Part shown: one piece after another, positions 14,647-21,711 of the stretch
Layout: every line of letters begins with the position of its first letter
Numbering within the stretch: position 1 is the first letter of the stretch
DNA from: JBBAAS01 sp041658125
GTDB taxonomy: Bacteria; Patescibacteriota; Microgenomatia; UBA12405
Direction: 5' to 3'
Assembly: GCA_041658125.1 (NCBI GenBank)
Contig: JBBAAS010000012.1
Coordinates: 1 to 21,711 of the forward strand
Length of the DNA stretch: 21,711 bases
Program-made: the position numbers and the translations under genes
Notes under the pieces: generated by a model
Databases searched by the model: none
Told to the model about the DNA's origin: nothing
What the model saw: only the letters and a program-made list of their open reading frames with translations

Positions 14647-15129
14647 ATGTCCCGCAAAGGCCAAAGCAAAATCAGAAAACTTAAACCGGATGCCAAGTAT
14701 CAAAGCGAAGTAATTGCTAAATTAATCAATTATTCCACTAAAAACGGTAATAAAACTCCGGCCGCTAAACAGGTCTATCAGGCTTTAGAAATCCTCCAAA
14801 AAGAAACTAAGTCAGAGGACGTTTTGGCTACTTTTGAAAACGCTCTTAGCAACATCAGACCCAAGGTTGAAGTTCGTCCCCGTCGCATTGGCGGTGCTGT
14901 TTATCAGGTTCCCACTCCGGTTCGTGGTCACCGTCAGCTTTCTTTGTCGATTCGTTGGTTAGTCACTGCCGCCCGCTCCAAATCTAACAAGGAACTTCAC
15001 AGCTACGGCGATAAATTATCCGCCGAGCTTCTGGCCGCTTTAAAAAATGAAGGTTCAGCTGTAGGCAAACGTGCCGAAGTTGAAAAAATGGCCGATGCGA
15101 ACAAGGCCTTTGCTCATCTGCGCTGGTAA
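14647..15129 (+). CDS. rpsG: 30S ribosomal protein S7
   Basis: This 160-residue protein matches S7 along its length: MSRKGQSKIRKLKPDAKYQ, the LINYSTKNGNKTPAAKQVYQAL helix region, the conserved ENALSNIRPKVEVRPRRIGGAVYQVP motif, then LSIRWLV and the C-terminal NKAFAHLRW. S7 binds the 3' major domain of 16S rRNA and organises the 30S head. The start codon follows a 36-base AT-rich gap after rpsL without a Shine-Dalgarno. In most bacteria fusA follows; here a membrane-protein gene starts 24 bases downstream and fusA is about 4.7 kb away. Confidence 0.98.
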   Translation: MSRKGQSKIRKLKPDAKYQSEVIAKLINYSTKNGNKTPAAKQVYQALEILQKETKSEDVLATFENALSNIRPKVEVRPRRIGGAVYQVPTPVRGHRQLSLSIRWLVTAARSKSNKELHSYGDKLSAELLAALKNEGSAVGKRAEVEKMADANKAFAHLRW

Positions 15130-15138
15130 GTCATCTTG

Positions 15139-15147
15139 TGCTATCAT
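15139..15147 (+). promoter_or_regulatory. Extended -10 promoter for the PilM-like/LytR_C gene, leaderless
   Basis: TGC followed by TATCAT (15142-15147) forms an extended -10 element. Exactly six bases separate it from the ATG at 15154, so the transcript would start at or beside the AUG. No good -35 is present, which an extended -10 can tolerate. It would let the glycan block be expressed apart from rpsG. Confidence 0.5.
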
Positions 15148-15153
15148 ATTCCA

Positions 15154-16569
15154 ATGTCTCTTTTCTCCGGTCGGAAATGCGTTCTTTGGCCACACGCCCA
15201 GACAGTCGATATCTATCTAAATCAGCGCGATAACAATTACTATTCTTTCGATATCGACTTTTCTAAAGAAATATCTGAACCCCAAAAGGTTTCTTTGGCC
15301 AATTTTTTCCAAAAAAACAAAATTAAAGAGTGTTATCTGCTCTTGTCTGATGATTTGGTTGTTACCAGATCGTTTATTTACGACAGTAAAATCACTCAAA
15401 TCGATTCCAAAGAAGTTACCGGACTGGCAAAAACCTTTGTTCCTTTTGAAATTGAACCAGACGCTCTTAAGTTCAACTTGATTCCTCTTGAAGACAAAAC
15501 TATTATTCAAGCTCAAATCTTTGATCTAAAAAAAATTACTCCCATTTATGAAAATCTTTCTGCCGTCAATCTTTCAGCCAAATCAGTCGAAACCGTCTCT
15601 TCTGCCTGTATCAAAACCATTTCCACCTTTAATCAAAACGAATATTTTTTGGTCTATCCTTTGAGCAAAAACAACTTTATTTTGGTTTTATCTAAAAATC
15701 AATCAATTTATCTCACCTCCGTTGTTAAAGGACCAACTTTGGAAATTCAGAAAATCGTTAATTATTCTAATCTTTATTTTTCCTCACCTACTACCAAAAT
15801 ATACTTTCCGTCCCAATCAAAGGCTGAAATAGAATCGACTACCAAAATGGAAACAGTTTCCTTTGATGAAAAAGAAATTGCCATTAAGCTAAATTACCCC
15901 AGTAATTTGCCGTTACCCGTTTTAGGTCTTTTTCTTAGTCAAACCGTCTCTAATCCTGTTATAATTACCAAGATGAATGAAAAATCCCCACAAACATTTT
16001 CCGAAAGTTCCGCCCCTAAAAGAAACCTTCTTCCCATAATTGCCGTTTTTATTATCACCGCCTCCCTTGCTTCAATTTTTATCTGGCTAATTCTTAACCG
16101 GTCCGGTGATGGAAAAATCAAAACCCCCAAATCATCAGAGATTACTCCCACTATTGCCGAACTTCCTACTTCTGTCCCAACCGCTATTCCTACTGCTGCC
16201 GAAATTAGCAAAAGCCTTAAGCTTCAGGTTCTTAATGCTACCGAGATTAATGGCCAAGCCGCTCTTCTCAAAGAAAAATTAACCAAGTTAGGCTTTACCA
16301 GTGTTACCGTCGGCAACAGCACCAATACCGCTACTGCCAACCTCATTCAAACCAAAGCTTCTCTGTCGACCTCCTCCGCTTATTTCAAAGACAAATTAAC
16401 CGGTGTTTTTGATGCCGAAATTACTTCTGATCTTAAAAGCACCTCGACCTATGACGTTGTTTTTACTATCGGTACCGACATTCGAGGTCAATCTCTTCCT
16501 GCTTCTACTGTTTCGCCTTCACCTTCTGTCACCAAAAAACCAACGCCCTCTCCCACGCTTACAGAATAA
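15154..16569 (+). CDS. PilM/GspL-like membrane protein with extracytoplasmic LytR_C domain
   Basis: This protein has 471 residues from the ATG at 15154; an upstream in-frame TTG at 15136 lies in the promoter and is rejected. Residues 1-250 have the alternating strand/helix look of a degenerate actin-like PilM or GspL domain (FVPFEIEPDALKFNL is the clearest segment), without evident nucleotide-binding motifs. A membrane span (about 293-314) follows. A Thr/Pro linker then leads to a LytR_C-type domain (about 355-443), beginning LKLQVLNATEINGQAALLKEKL and ending YDVVFTIGTD. The tail is Pro/Ser/Thr-rich. LytR_C domains usually sit at the C-terminus of LytR-CpsA-Psr glycan transferases. Here the domain is attached to a cytoplasmic module, suggesting a link between an intracellular scaffold and the cell wall. 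The PilM assignment is tentative. Confidence 0.75.
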   Translation: MSLFSGRKCVLWPHAQTVDIYLNQRDNNYYSFDIDFSKEISEPQKVSLANFFQKNKIKECYLLLSDDLVVTRSFIYDSKITQIDSKEVTGLAKTFVPFEIEPDALKFNLIPLEDKTIIQAQIFDLKKITPIYENLSAVNLSAKSVETVSSACIKTISTFNQNEYFLVYPLSKNNFILVLSKNQSIYLTSVVKGPTLEIQKIVNYSNLYFSSPTTKIYFPSQSKAEIESTTKMETVSFDEKEIAIKLNYPSNLPLPVLGLFLSQTVSNPVIITKMNEKSPQTFSESSAPKRNLLPIIAVFIITASLASIFIWLILNRSGDGKIKTPKSSEITPTIAELPTSVPTAIPTAAEISKSLKLQVLNATEINGQAALLKEKLTKLGFTSVTVGNSTNTATANLIQTKASLSTSSAYFKDKLTGVFDAEITSDLKSTSTYDVVFTIGTDIRGQSLPASTVSPSPSVTKKPTPSPTLTE

Positions 16570-16572
16570 AAT

Positions 16573-17592
16573 ATGAAAATTCTCATCACTGGTGGTCTTG
16601 GCTTTATCGGCACTAATTTTATCCGCTACTGGTTTGGCCATCATCTGAACGACCAAATCACCAATCTTGATTGTATTACTTATGCCGCCAACCCCAAAAA
16701 CCTTTCTGATTACGATCAAAATCCAAACTACAAATTTATTAAAGGCAATATTCTTGATGCTGATTTATTAGACCAGATTCTTCCGGGAACCGATCTTATT
16801 GTCCATTTTGCCGCCGAATCTCACGTTGATCGTTCTATCGATGACCCTATGCTATTTGTTAAATCTAATGTTTTAGGCACCTATACTTTACTTTCCGCCG
16901 CGAAAAAACACGGCAATATCCGTTTTCATCACACTTCTACCGATGAAGTTTTTGGTACCATCATTCCCGGAGTTGTCGATATTTTTACTGAAAATACGCA
17001 TTACGATCCCTCTTCTCCTTATTCGGCTTCAAAAGCCTCTTCTGACCATTTTGTCCGGTCATTTGGCAAAACTTTTGGTTTACCGATAACCATTACTAAT
17101 TGTTCCAACAATTATGGCCCCTATCAACATCCGGAAAAAATGATTCCCCGGATGATTACCAACGTTCTTGATGGTAAAAAAATTCCTGTTTATGGCAAAG
17201 GGACCAACTATCGCGATTGGCTTTATGTCGATGATCATTGTTCTGCCATTGAGGCTGTTATTTCCAAGGGTAAATTAGGTGAAACTTACTGTGTTGGTGG
17301 CCTTAAAGAAACCTCACTAAATATTGATCTGGTCAAAAAAACTCTTAATTTAATGGGCAAAGATAATGATCAAATTGAATTTGTTGCTGACCGTCCGGCT
17401 CACGATAATTACGCCATAAGTTGGGAGAAAATCCACAAAGATTTAGGTTGGAACCCCAAAGAAACTCTGACTTCCGGTCTAAAAAAGACTATCGCTTGGT
17501 ACCAAAACAATGAACCTTGGTGGCGCGCCGCCAAATCCGAAGCCGAAGCGTTTTACAAAAAACTTAACGATTATAAAAATATCAAAAAATAA
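16573..17592 (+). CDS. rfbB: dTDP-glucose 4,6-dehydratase (RmlB/RfbB type)
   Basis: This 339-residue extended-SDR enzyme has the NAD-binding GGLGFIG (residues 7-13), HFAAESHVDRSI, the catalytic STDEVFG with Thr123, Asp124 and Glu125, YSASK with Tyr150 and Lys154, NCSNNYGPYQ, the substrate loop NYRDWLYVDDH, and RPAHDNYAI. These are the signatures of nucleotide-glucose 4,6-dehydratases, which make the 4-keto-6-deoxy intermediate for rhamnose and related sugars. Most members use dTDP-glucose; UDP-glucose is possible. It begins 3 bases after the LytR_C gene and ends 2 bases before the epimerase/reductase-like gene. No rmlA or rmlC is in the window. The C-terminal KSEAEAFYKKL is typical. Confidence 0.93.
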   Translation: MKILITGGLGFIGTNFIRYWFGHHLNDQITNLDCITYAANPKNLSDYDQNPNYKFIKGNILDADLLDQILPGTDLIVHFAAESHVDRSIDDPMLFVKSNVLGTYTLLSAAKKHGNIRFHHTSTDEVFGTIIPGVVDIFTENTHYDPSSPYSASKASSDHFVRSFGKTFGLPITITNCSNNYGPYQHPEKMIPRMITNVLDGKKIPVYGKGTNYRDWLYVDDHCSAIEAVISKGKLGETYCVGGLKETSLNIDLVKKTLNLMGKDNDQIEFVADRPAHDNYAISWEKIHKDLGWNPKETLTSGLKKTIAWYQNNEPWWRAAKSEAEAFYKKLNDYKNIKK

Positions 17593-17594
17593 AC

Positions 17595-18545
17595 ATGTCT
17601 GAAAAGATTCTTATTTTTGGCAACGGTCAAATCGGCAATTTTTATCATCGCTATTTTACTCAAAAAGGTATTGATACAAAAATTGCCGTTGATGCTGACA
17701 TTACTGTTTTTGACCAGGTTTTAAAAGCCATAACCGACTACCAGCCAACCGTTGTCATTAATACTGCCGCTATTACTAATTTGGAACAGTGTTCCCAAAA
17801 TCGGTTGGAAGCTTTTAATGTCAATGTCCTTGGCGCTGACAATGTTGCTCAAGCTTGCGACCAGAAAAATGTTTATTTTATTCATTTCTCTTCCGGCTGT
17901 ATTTTTGAAAGTAAGGATGAGTTTGATGCCAAAAAAGTTGACGATCTTCTCTCTCCTGCGGCTTTTTATAGCTGGACCAAGGTTTGGTCGGAAAATTTAG
18001 TTAAATTCAAAAAAAGCCAAAAATTCCAATACTTAATTCTTCGTCCTCGGCAACCAATCTCTTCTGAAATCGATACTAAAAATATGTTGATTAAGTTCCT
18101 TACCTTTACCAAATTTGTCGATACTCCTAACACTGGTACCGTTATTGAAGATTTAATGGACTGGACGTTAGAGTTAATCAAAATTCGTCATACCGGCACC
18201 ATTCATGTTGCCAACGAAGGGTGGAGTACTCCGTATCGGATTAGCCAGTTGTTAAAAAAATATATTCTTCCGGAATTACCGACTGAAAAAATCACCAAAG
18301 CAGAGCTAGACAAGCTCACTCCAAATCGCCGGGTTGATACCATTCTCGATGTTACCCCATTAAAATCTATTACCGGTGTTGTTGTTAAACCGTTTGAGGA
18401 GCGTCTTGAAGAAATAATTATTCAATTGGCAAAAAATTTCAAAATTGCCGATCCTGCTTTAGTTAAATCGGTCATGGAATCTACCGCCGAAACCTCCAAA
18501 CAACGAACCCTCATCAACTCTTGTTGGCAAACCCTGATCAAATAA
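17595..18545 (+). CDS. NDP-sugar epimerase/reductase resembling plant NRS/ER (RmlD superfamily)
   Basis: This 316-residue SDR has an N-terminal NAD(P)-binding GNGQIG, a VVINTAAITNLEQC stretch, and the active pair Tyr125/Lys129 in FYSWTK. Instead of the RmlD motif STDYVFDG it has SSGCIFES with Cys102. It also has LRPRQPISSEIDTKN followed by FVDTPNTGTVIEDL. These closely recall the NRS/ER or UER1 enzymes of plants and the C-terminal half of RHM rhamnose synthase, which carry GCIFE and R.R.PIS motifs. Those enzymes do both the 3,5-epimerisation and the 4-reduction. The gene lies 2 bases after the dehydratase, in the same order as the two domains of plant RHM. The assignment rests on motif recall; a divergent RmlD-only reductase is the main alternative. 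It overlaps the convergent gene by 8 bases. Confidence 0.75.
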   Translation: MSEKILIFGNGQIGNFYHRYFTQKGIDTKIAVDADITVFDQVLKAITDYQPTVVINTAAITNLEQCSQNRLEAFNVNVLGADNVAQACDQKNVYFIHFSSGCIFESKDEFDAKKVDDLLSPAAFYSWTKVWSENLVKFKKSQKFQYLILRPRQPISSEIDTKNMLIKFLTFTKFVDTPNTGTVIEDLMDWTLELIKIRHTGTIHVANEGWSTPYRISQLLKKYILPELPTEKITKAELDKLTPNRRVDTILDVTPLKSITGVVVKPFEERLEEIIIQLAKNFKIADPALVKSVMESTAETSKQRTLINSCWQTLIK

Positions 18546-19779
18546 TAAGGTCTTTCATCACCAACCCCGATACTTTTTCTGCCTCTCTTACCGCGTAATT
18601 CATTCCCCTATCTTCCGGATATATTTGGGCAAAATTCGCATGAAAAATTTTATTTTTTAAGTCTCCCTTGTCAAAGGGAGATTTAGAGGGATTTTGTCTT
18701 GCCGGCACCACATAATTAGTTGTCACCACTTGTTGTGCGTTTTTAAATTTAAAAACAAATTTCTGTTTAATTTCTTTTTCCTTAAACTCCGGAAATATTT
18801 TTTTTAAATATTTAAAAAATTCTTCATAAATTTTTTTCTCGCTTATTTTAAAGAATCTATGATTCTGCGGCACATAAGCCCCCAAATAGTAAACATTTTC
18901 ATTTTTATAATTACTCTTGTCAATCAAATTAGTCTGTTGAATAAAGGCCAAAAACGGCGAATTTATATCATTAATATTGTGCCAATAATAACGGCTCAAA
19001 TTTTGATTTGAAGTAAAAATTATGTTTACAAATCCCAAATAATCTATTTTTTCATCCGGAATAGTTGAAATTACCAAGTCATATTTTTTTACCAAATCAG
19101 CTTCTTTTACTTCTTTTTCCAATATAATTTTACCCCCGTTTTCCTTGACTTTTCTACAGAGTTCATCGGCAATTTGTTGAAATCCGCCTATCAAATACCC
19201 GAGTCTTTCCTTGCCGTCACTATCCTTGGAGTTGCCTCTGATGTGAATTCTTGCCCACAGCCACGCCATCGATATTTTGTTGTAATATTGGTGGAATTTA
19301 CCGCGTAAAAGTGGCTCCCAAATTACTTCGTAAGCTTTCTGCCCACTCCGTTTTTTCATCCATTCTACTGCTGTAATATTTTTATATTTTTCCCAGCCTT
19401 TATCTTTTTCCAAATAAATTTTTACCAGTCCCAATCGAATTTTATCAATCAGTCCCAAGGGGTTAAATTTCAGCAAATCCATCGCCGTTCCAAACGGATA
19501 CATTTTTCCGTCAAAATATAAACCAATCGAACTCTCGCTCCATTTCAATTTGTCTTTTAGTCCCAATTCTTCAATCAGATCAATCAAATATTTATCCGAT
19601 TTAAAAATATGATGATAGCTTTTTTCCAAATTTGTCCCGTTTATTTCAAATCCACCGGCCAGCCCTCCGGCTTCTTTTTCTTTTTCAAAAATAGTTACCG
19701 AATAACCCTTTTGACCCAACCGATAACCAGAAACCAATCCTGTCAACCCCGCCCCGGTAATGGCAATATTTTTATCCAT
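18538..19779 (-). CDS. FAD-dependent oxidoreductase (protoporphyrinogen-oxidase/amine-oxidase fold), with repeat-derived insert
   Basis: This protein has 413 residues from the ATG at 19779; an in-frame GTG at 19782 is less likely. The N-terminus has the FAD-binding GAGLTGL (Gly9, Gly11, Gly14), with Glu of IFEKEKEAGG about 20 residues on, and EKSYHHIF. Later come WEPLLRGKF, LGYLIGGFQQ and the C-terminal FAD motif NFAQIYPEDRGMNYAV. This family is common next to surface-polysaccharide genes and is related to UDP-galactopyranose mutase and HemG/HemY-like oxidases, but its substrate is not known. Residues 363-374 (NPSKSPFDKGDL) come from a palindromic repeat replacing a loop just before the conserved C-terminal motif. 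It stops with TGA and overlaps the convergent NRS/ER-like gene by 8 bases. A -10 box lies 5 bases before the ATG. Confidence 0.85.
   Translation of the reverse strand: MDKNIAITGAGLTGLVSGYRLGQKGYSVTIFEKEKEAGGLAGGFEINGTNLEKSYHHIFKSDKYLIDLIEELGLKDKLKWSESSIGLYFDGKMYPFGTAMDLLKFNPLGLIDKIRLGLVKIYLEKDKGWEKYKNITAVEWMKKRSGQKAYEVIWEPLLRGKFHQYYNKISMAWLWARIHIRGNSKDSDGKERLGYLIGGFQQIADELCRKVKENGGKIILEKEVKEADLVKKYDLVISTIPDEKIDYLGFVNIIFTSNQNLSRYYWHNINDINSPFLAFIQQTNLIDKSNYKNENVYYLGAYVPQNHRFFKISEKKIYEEFFKYLKKIFPEFKEKEIKQKFVFKFKNAQQVVTTNYVVPARQNPSKSPFDKGDLKNKIFHANFAQIYPEDRGMNYAVREAEKVSGLVMKDLII
18657..18700. repeat. Palindromic interspersed repeat, copy 2 (inside the FAD oxidoreductase)
   Basis: TCTCCCTT (18662-18669), loop GTCA, AAGGGAGA (18674-18681), with the same TAAG/TTTA flanks, match copy 1 at 3069-3113. 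One stem pair is changed from C-G to T-A on both sides, so the hairpin is kept. It is read in the same frame and orientation relative to the host gene, giving NPSKSPFDKGDL. Confidence 0.85.
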
Positions 19780-19784
19780 CACTA

Positions 19785-19790
19785 ATTATA
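19785..19790 (-). promoter_or_regulatory. -10 box for the FAD oxidoreductase, leaderless
   Basis: A perfect TATAAT on the minus strand (19790-19785) lies 5 bases before the ATG at 19779. No clear -35 is found. The distance again predicts a transcript starting at the start codon. Confidence 0.5.
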
Positions 19791-19821
19791 CCTAAAATAT
19801 CTATGCAATTAATCATTCTCG

Positions 19822-19830
19822 TGTTATCAT
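19822..19830 (+). promoter_or_regulatory. Extended -10 promoter for fusA
   Basis: TG, one base, then TATCAT (19825-19830, 5 of 6 matches) form an extended -10. Transcription should start near 19837, about 44 bases before the fusA ATG, just upstream of a strong hairpin. The -35 region is weak. It is divergent to the FAD oxidoreductase promoter about 32 bases away. Confidence 0.55.
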
Positions 19831-19841
19831 AAACCCATCCT

Positions 19842-19867
19842 AAAGCGGGTAATTATGCCCGTTTTTT
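19842..19867 (+). terminator. Strong terminator-like hairpin plus T-tract in the fusA leader (putative attenuator)
   Basis: CGGGTA (19846-19851) pairs with TGCCCG (19856-19861) around an ATTA loop, and the stem can be lengthened by AAAG/TTTT pairs (one G·U). A T6 run (19862-19867) follows. It lies between the predicted fusA start of transcription and the ATG at 19881. The preceding gene is divergent, so the hairpin cannot end an upstream plus-strand gene nearby. Attenuation of fusA's own transcript is the natural reading. Confidence 0.65.
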
Positions 19868-19880
19868 AATTAAAAAAATT

Positions 19881-21711
19881 ATGCCTGAAGCTATTAAATT
19901 AACCAAAAACCGCGACGTCCCCATGGACAAAGTCCGAAATATTGGCATCATTGCCCATATCGACGGCGGCAAAACCACTACTACTGAACGTCTTTTATTT
20001 TATACCGGTAAAATTCACAAAATCGGCTCTGTTGACGAAGGGACTACTACTACCGACTCAATGGTTCAGGAGCGTGAAAGAGGCATCACTATTCAATCTG
20101 CTTGTATCACTACTTTTTGGCACGACTATCGTATCAACATTATTGACACTCCCGGCCACGTTGACTTTACCGCCGAAGTTGAGCGGTCTTTGCGGGTTTT
20201 AGACGGTGCTATCATGATTTTTGACGGTAATGCCGGTGTTCAGGCCCAATCAGAAACTGTTTGGCGTCAGGCCGACAAGTACAAAGTTCCCCGCATTGCT
20301 TTTGTCAACAAAATGGACAAAGTTGGCGCCTCATTTCAAAAAACTCTTGATAGTATTAATGCCAAATTAAAAGCTCCCATCGTTCCGGTTGTTTTACCTA
20401 TCGGCGAAGAACACGACTTTGTCGGTGTCATCGACCTTATGGAACAAAAAATGATTGTTTATGACAAAGATGAAGAAGGTATGGAATTTACCGTCAAAGA
20501 CATTACGCCGGAATATGCCGAAGCTGTTAAAAAAGCCCGTTTGGCCATGATCGAAAAAATTGCCGGGGAAGATGAAGTTTTAATGGAAAAATTCCTCAAT
20601 GATCAGGAAATTACCGTTCCCGAGCTCAAAGCCACCCTTCGTCAGGCGACCATCACCCGCCGCCTATTTCCGGTATTTTGCGGTGCCGCTTGGCGCAACA
20701 AAGGTATTCATCCGATTTTGGACGCCATCGTTGATTATTTACCCTGTCCTACCGATGTTCCTCCCACCGAAGGTTACGATATCAACACTCACGAAAAAAT
20801 TATTCGTAAACCTTACAAAACCGAGCCCTTTTCCGGGATGCTTTTTAAGGTTCAGTCCGATCCTCACGTCGGCACTCTTTCTTATGTTCGTGTTTATTCC
20901 GGTGTAATCAAATCCGGTTCCGAAATCTACAATTCTACCCGTCAAAAAACCGAAAGAATCGGCCGTTTGCTTCTAATGCACGCCGACAAGCGTGAAGGTA
21001 TCGAAGAAGGCTTTGCCGGTGAAATCATTGCCTGTATCGGCATGAAAGAATCCTTTACCGGCGATACTCTCTGCGACAAAAATGCCCCCATTTCTCTTTC
21101 TCCAATTCAATTTCCCGATCCGGTCATTTCCCTTTCCATTGAACCGGAAACTACCGATGATCAGGAAAAAATGAGTCAGGCTCTTTCGCGTCTCTCTGCT
21201 GAAGACCCAACTTTTAGAGTTTCATACAACCAGGAAACCGCTCAAACTATTATTGCCGGTATGGGCGAACTTTATCTGGAAATTGTAGTTGATCGTCTCA
21301 AGCGCGAATTTGGTGTCAATGTTAAAACCGGCTCTCCTCAGGTCGCCTATCGGGAAACTATTTCCGCTAATGCTGACGGTGAAGGAAAATACATCCACCA
21401 ATCGGGCGGTCATGGTCAATATGGTCACTGTAAAATCCATGTTGAACCAAAAAATCGTGGTGAGGGTATCGAGTTTGTCAATGGCGTCAAAGGGGGAGCC
21501 ATTCCTTCAAATTTTATTCCTGCCATTGAAAAGGGTGTCCGCGAAACCCTCCAAAAGGGGATTATTGCCGGTTACCCCTGTACCGATATCAAAGTCACTG
21601 TTTATGATGGAACTTACCACGATGTCGATTCTTCGGAAATGTCTTTTAAGCTCGCCGGTGCCTATGCCATCAAAGACGCTTTTGCTTTGGCCAGACCTCT
21701 AATTCTTGAGC
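19881..21711 (+). CDS. fusA: Elongation factor G (3' end beyond window)
   Basis: The frame is open to the window end: 610 of about 690-700 residues, covering the G domain through domain IV; domain V is missing. Motifs are G1 AHIDGGKTTTTER (residues 25-37), switch I RERGITIQSA, G3 DTPGHVDF, G4 NKMD, CGAAWRNKGI, and the domain IV ending YHDVDSSEMSFKLAG. EF-G drives translocation of tRNA and mRNA on the ribosome by GTP hydrolysis and aids ribosome recycling. The residue before GKT is Gly29, where most EF-G proteins have Ala (AHIDAGKT). The ATG at 19881 gives a slightly long N-terminus; the next ATG (19923) would leave only four residues before RNIG. It is separated from rpsL-rpsG and has its own promoter and leader hairpin. 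No Shine-Dalgarno is seen. Confidence 0.98.
   Translation, partial: MPEAIKLTKNRDVPMDKVRNIGIIAHIDGGKTTTTERLLFYTGKIHKIGSVDEGTTTTDSMVQERERGITIQSACITTFWHDYRINIIDTPGHVDFTAEVERSLRVLDGAIMIFDGNAGVQAQSETVWRQADKYKVPRIAFVNKMDKVGASFQKTLDSINAKLKAPIVPVVLPIGEEHDFVGVIDLMEQKMIVYDKDEEGMEFTVKDITPEYAEAVKKARLAMIEKIAGEDEVLMEKFLNDQEITVPELKATLRQATITRRLFPVFCGAAWRNKGIHPILDAIVDYLPCPTDVPPTEGYDINTHEKIIRKPYKTEPFSGMLFKVQSDPHVGTLSYVRVYSGVIKSGSEIYNSTRQKTERIGRLLLMHADKREGIEEGFAGEIIACIGMKESFTGDTLCDKNAPISLSPIQFPDPVISLSIEPETTDDQEKMSQALSRLSAEDPTFRVSYNQETAQTIIAGMGELYLEIVVDRLKREFGVNVKTGSPQVAYRETISANADGEGKYIHQSGGHGQYGHCKIHVEPKNRGEGIEFVNGVKGGAIPSNFIPAIEKGVRETLQKGIIAGYPCTDIKVTVYDGTYHDVDSSEMSFKLAGAYAIKDAFALARPLILE

Noticed and set aside
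15136..15153. TTG at 15136 as the start of the PilM-like gene
   Set aside because: It lies just before and across the extended -10 element. The ATG at 15154 is at the expected leaderless distance.
1..21711. TGA recoded as Gly or Trp (as in some CPR lineages)
   Set aside because: All core genes are full length with TGA read as stop, and the FAD oxidoreductase ends in TGA at its expected length.
1..21711. tRNA, rRNA, CRISPR array, insertion sequence or prophage genes
   Set aside because: No cloverleaf, regularly spaced repeats, transposase or phage motifs were seen. All gaps are under about 115 bases.

Overview
The window is a compact, AT-rich bacterial segment with intergenic gaps that are mostly a few bases or overlaps. 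Several traits suggest a member of the Candidate Phyla Radiation (Patescibacteria), possibly a Microgenomates-type lineage: a sortase, small membrane-anchored proteins with short 'YPS...ILSTFKFT' domains, a tiny zinc-ribbon protein, short versions of core enzymes, almost no Shine-Dalgarno sequences, and promoters whose -10 box ends only a few bases before the ATG. This placement is inferred from gene content and style, not from a tree. The standard genetic code fits: all long frames are open under it, and one gene ends in TGA.

Positions 1-2609 form a plus-strand run: the 3' end of an unidentified gene, a sortase, the Holliday-junction resolvase-like RuvX, a 65-residue zinc-ribbon protein and the MltG endolytic transglycosylase. 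A short minus-strand pair follows (4117-2596): a secreted Ig-like protein with a C-terminal sortase-like signal, overlapping a MiaB-type tRNA methylthiotransferase that lacks the TRAM domain. At 4194-7049 lie three tandem paralogous membrane-anchored proteins with an extracytoplasmic domain. The first carries an extra six-cysteine pacifastin/VWC-like module.

Positions 7163-15129 are the transcription/translation core: rpoB, rpoC, rpsL and rpsG. It is driven by a near-consensus promoter and has a terminator-like hairpin in its leader. Immediately downstream comes an envelope/glycan block: a PilM-like membrane protein with a LytR_C domain, an RmlB-type 4,6-dehydratase, an epimerase/reductase resembling the plant NRS/ER half of rhamnose synthase, and a convergent FAD-dependent oxidoreductase. 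The window ends inside fusA (EF-G), which has its own promoter and a strong hairpin plus U-tract in its leader. The str-operon order (rpsL-rpsG-fusA) is therefore split by about 4.7 kb of surface genes.

The most notable signals are these. (1) Two copies of a palindromic interspersed repeat sit in frame inside two unrelated minus-strand enzymes, both encoding NP(P/S)KSPFDKGDL, with a base-pair-preserving double change in the stem. (2) Terminator-like leader hairpins lie between promoter and start codon of both rpoB and fusA. (3) Repeated promoter geometry implies leaderless mRNAs. (4) The adjacent dehydratase and NRS/ER-like genes form a split two-gene version of plant rhamnose synthase. (5) RpoB and S12 carry residues that predict reduced sensitivity to rifampicin and streptomycin.
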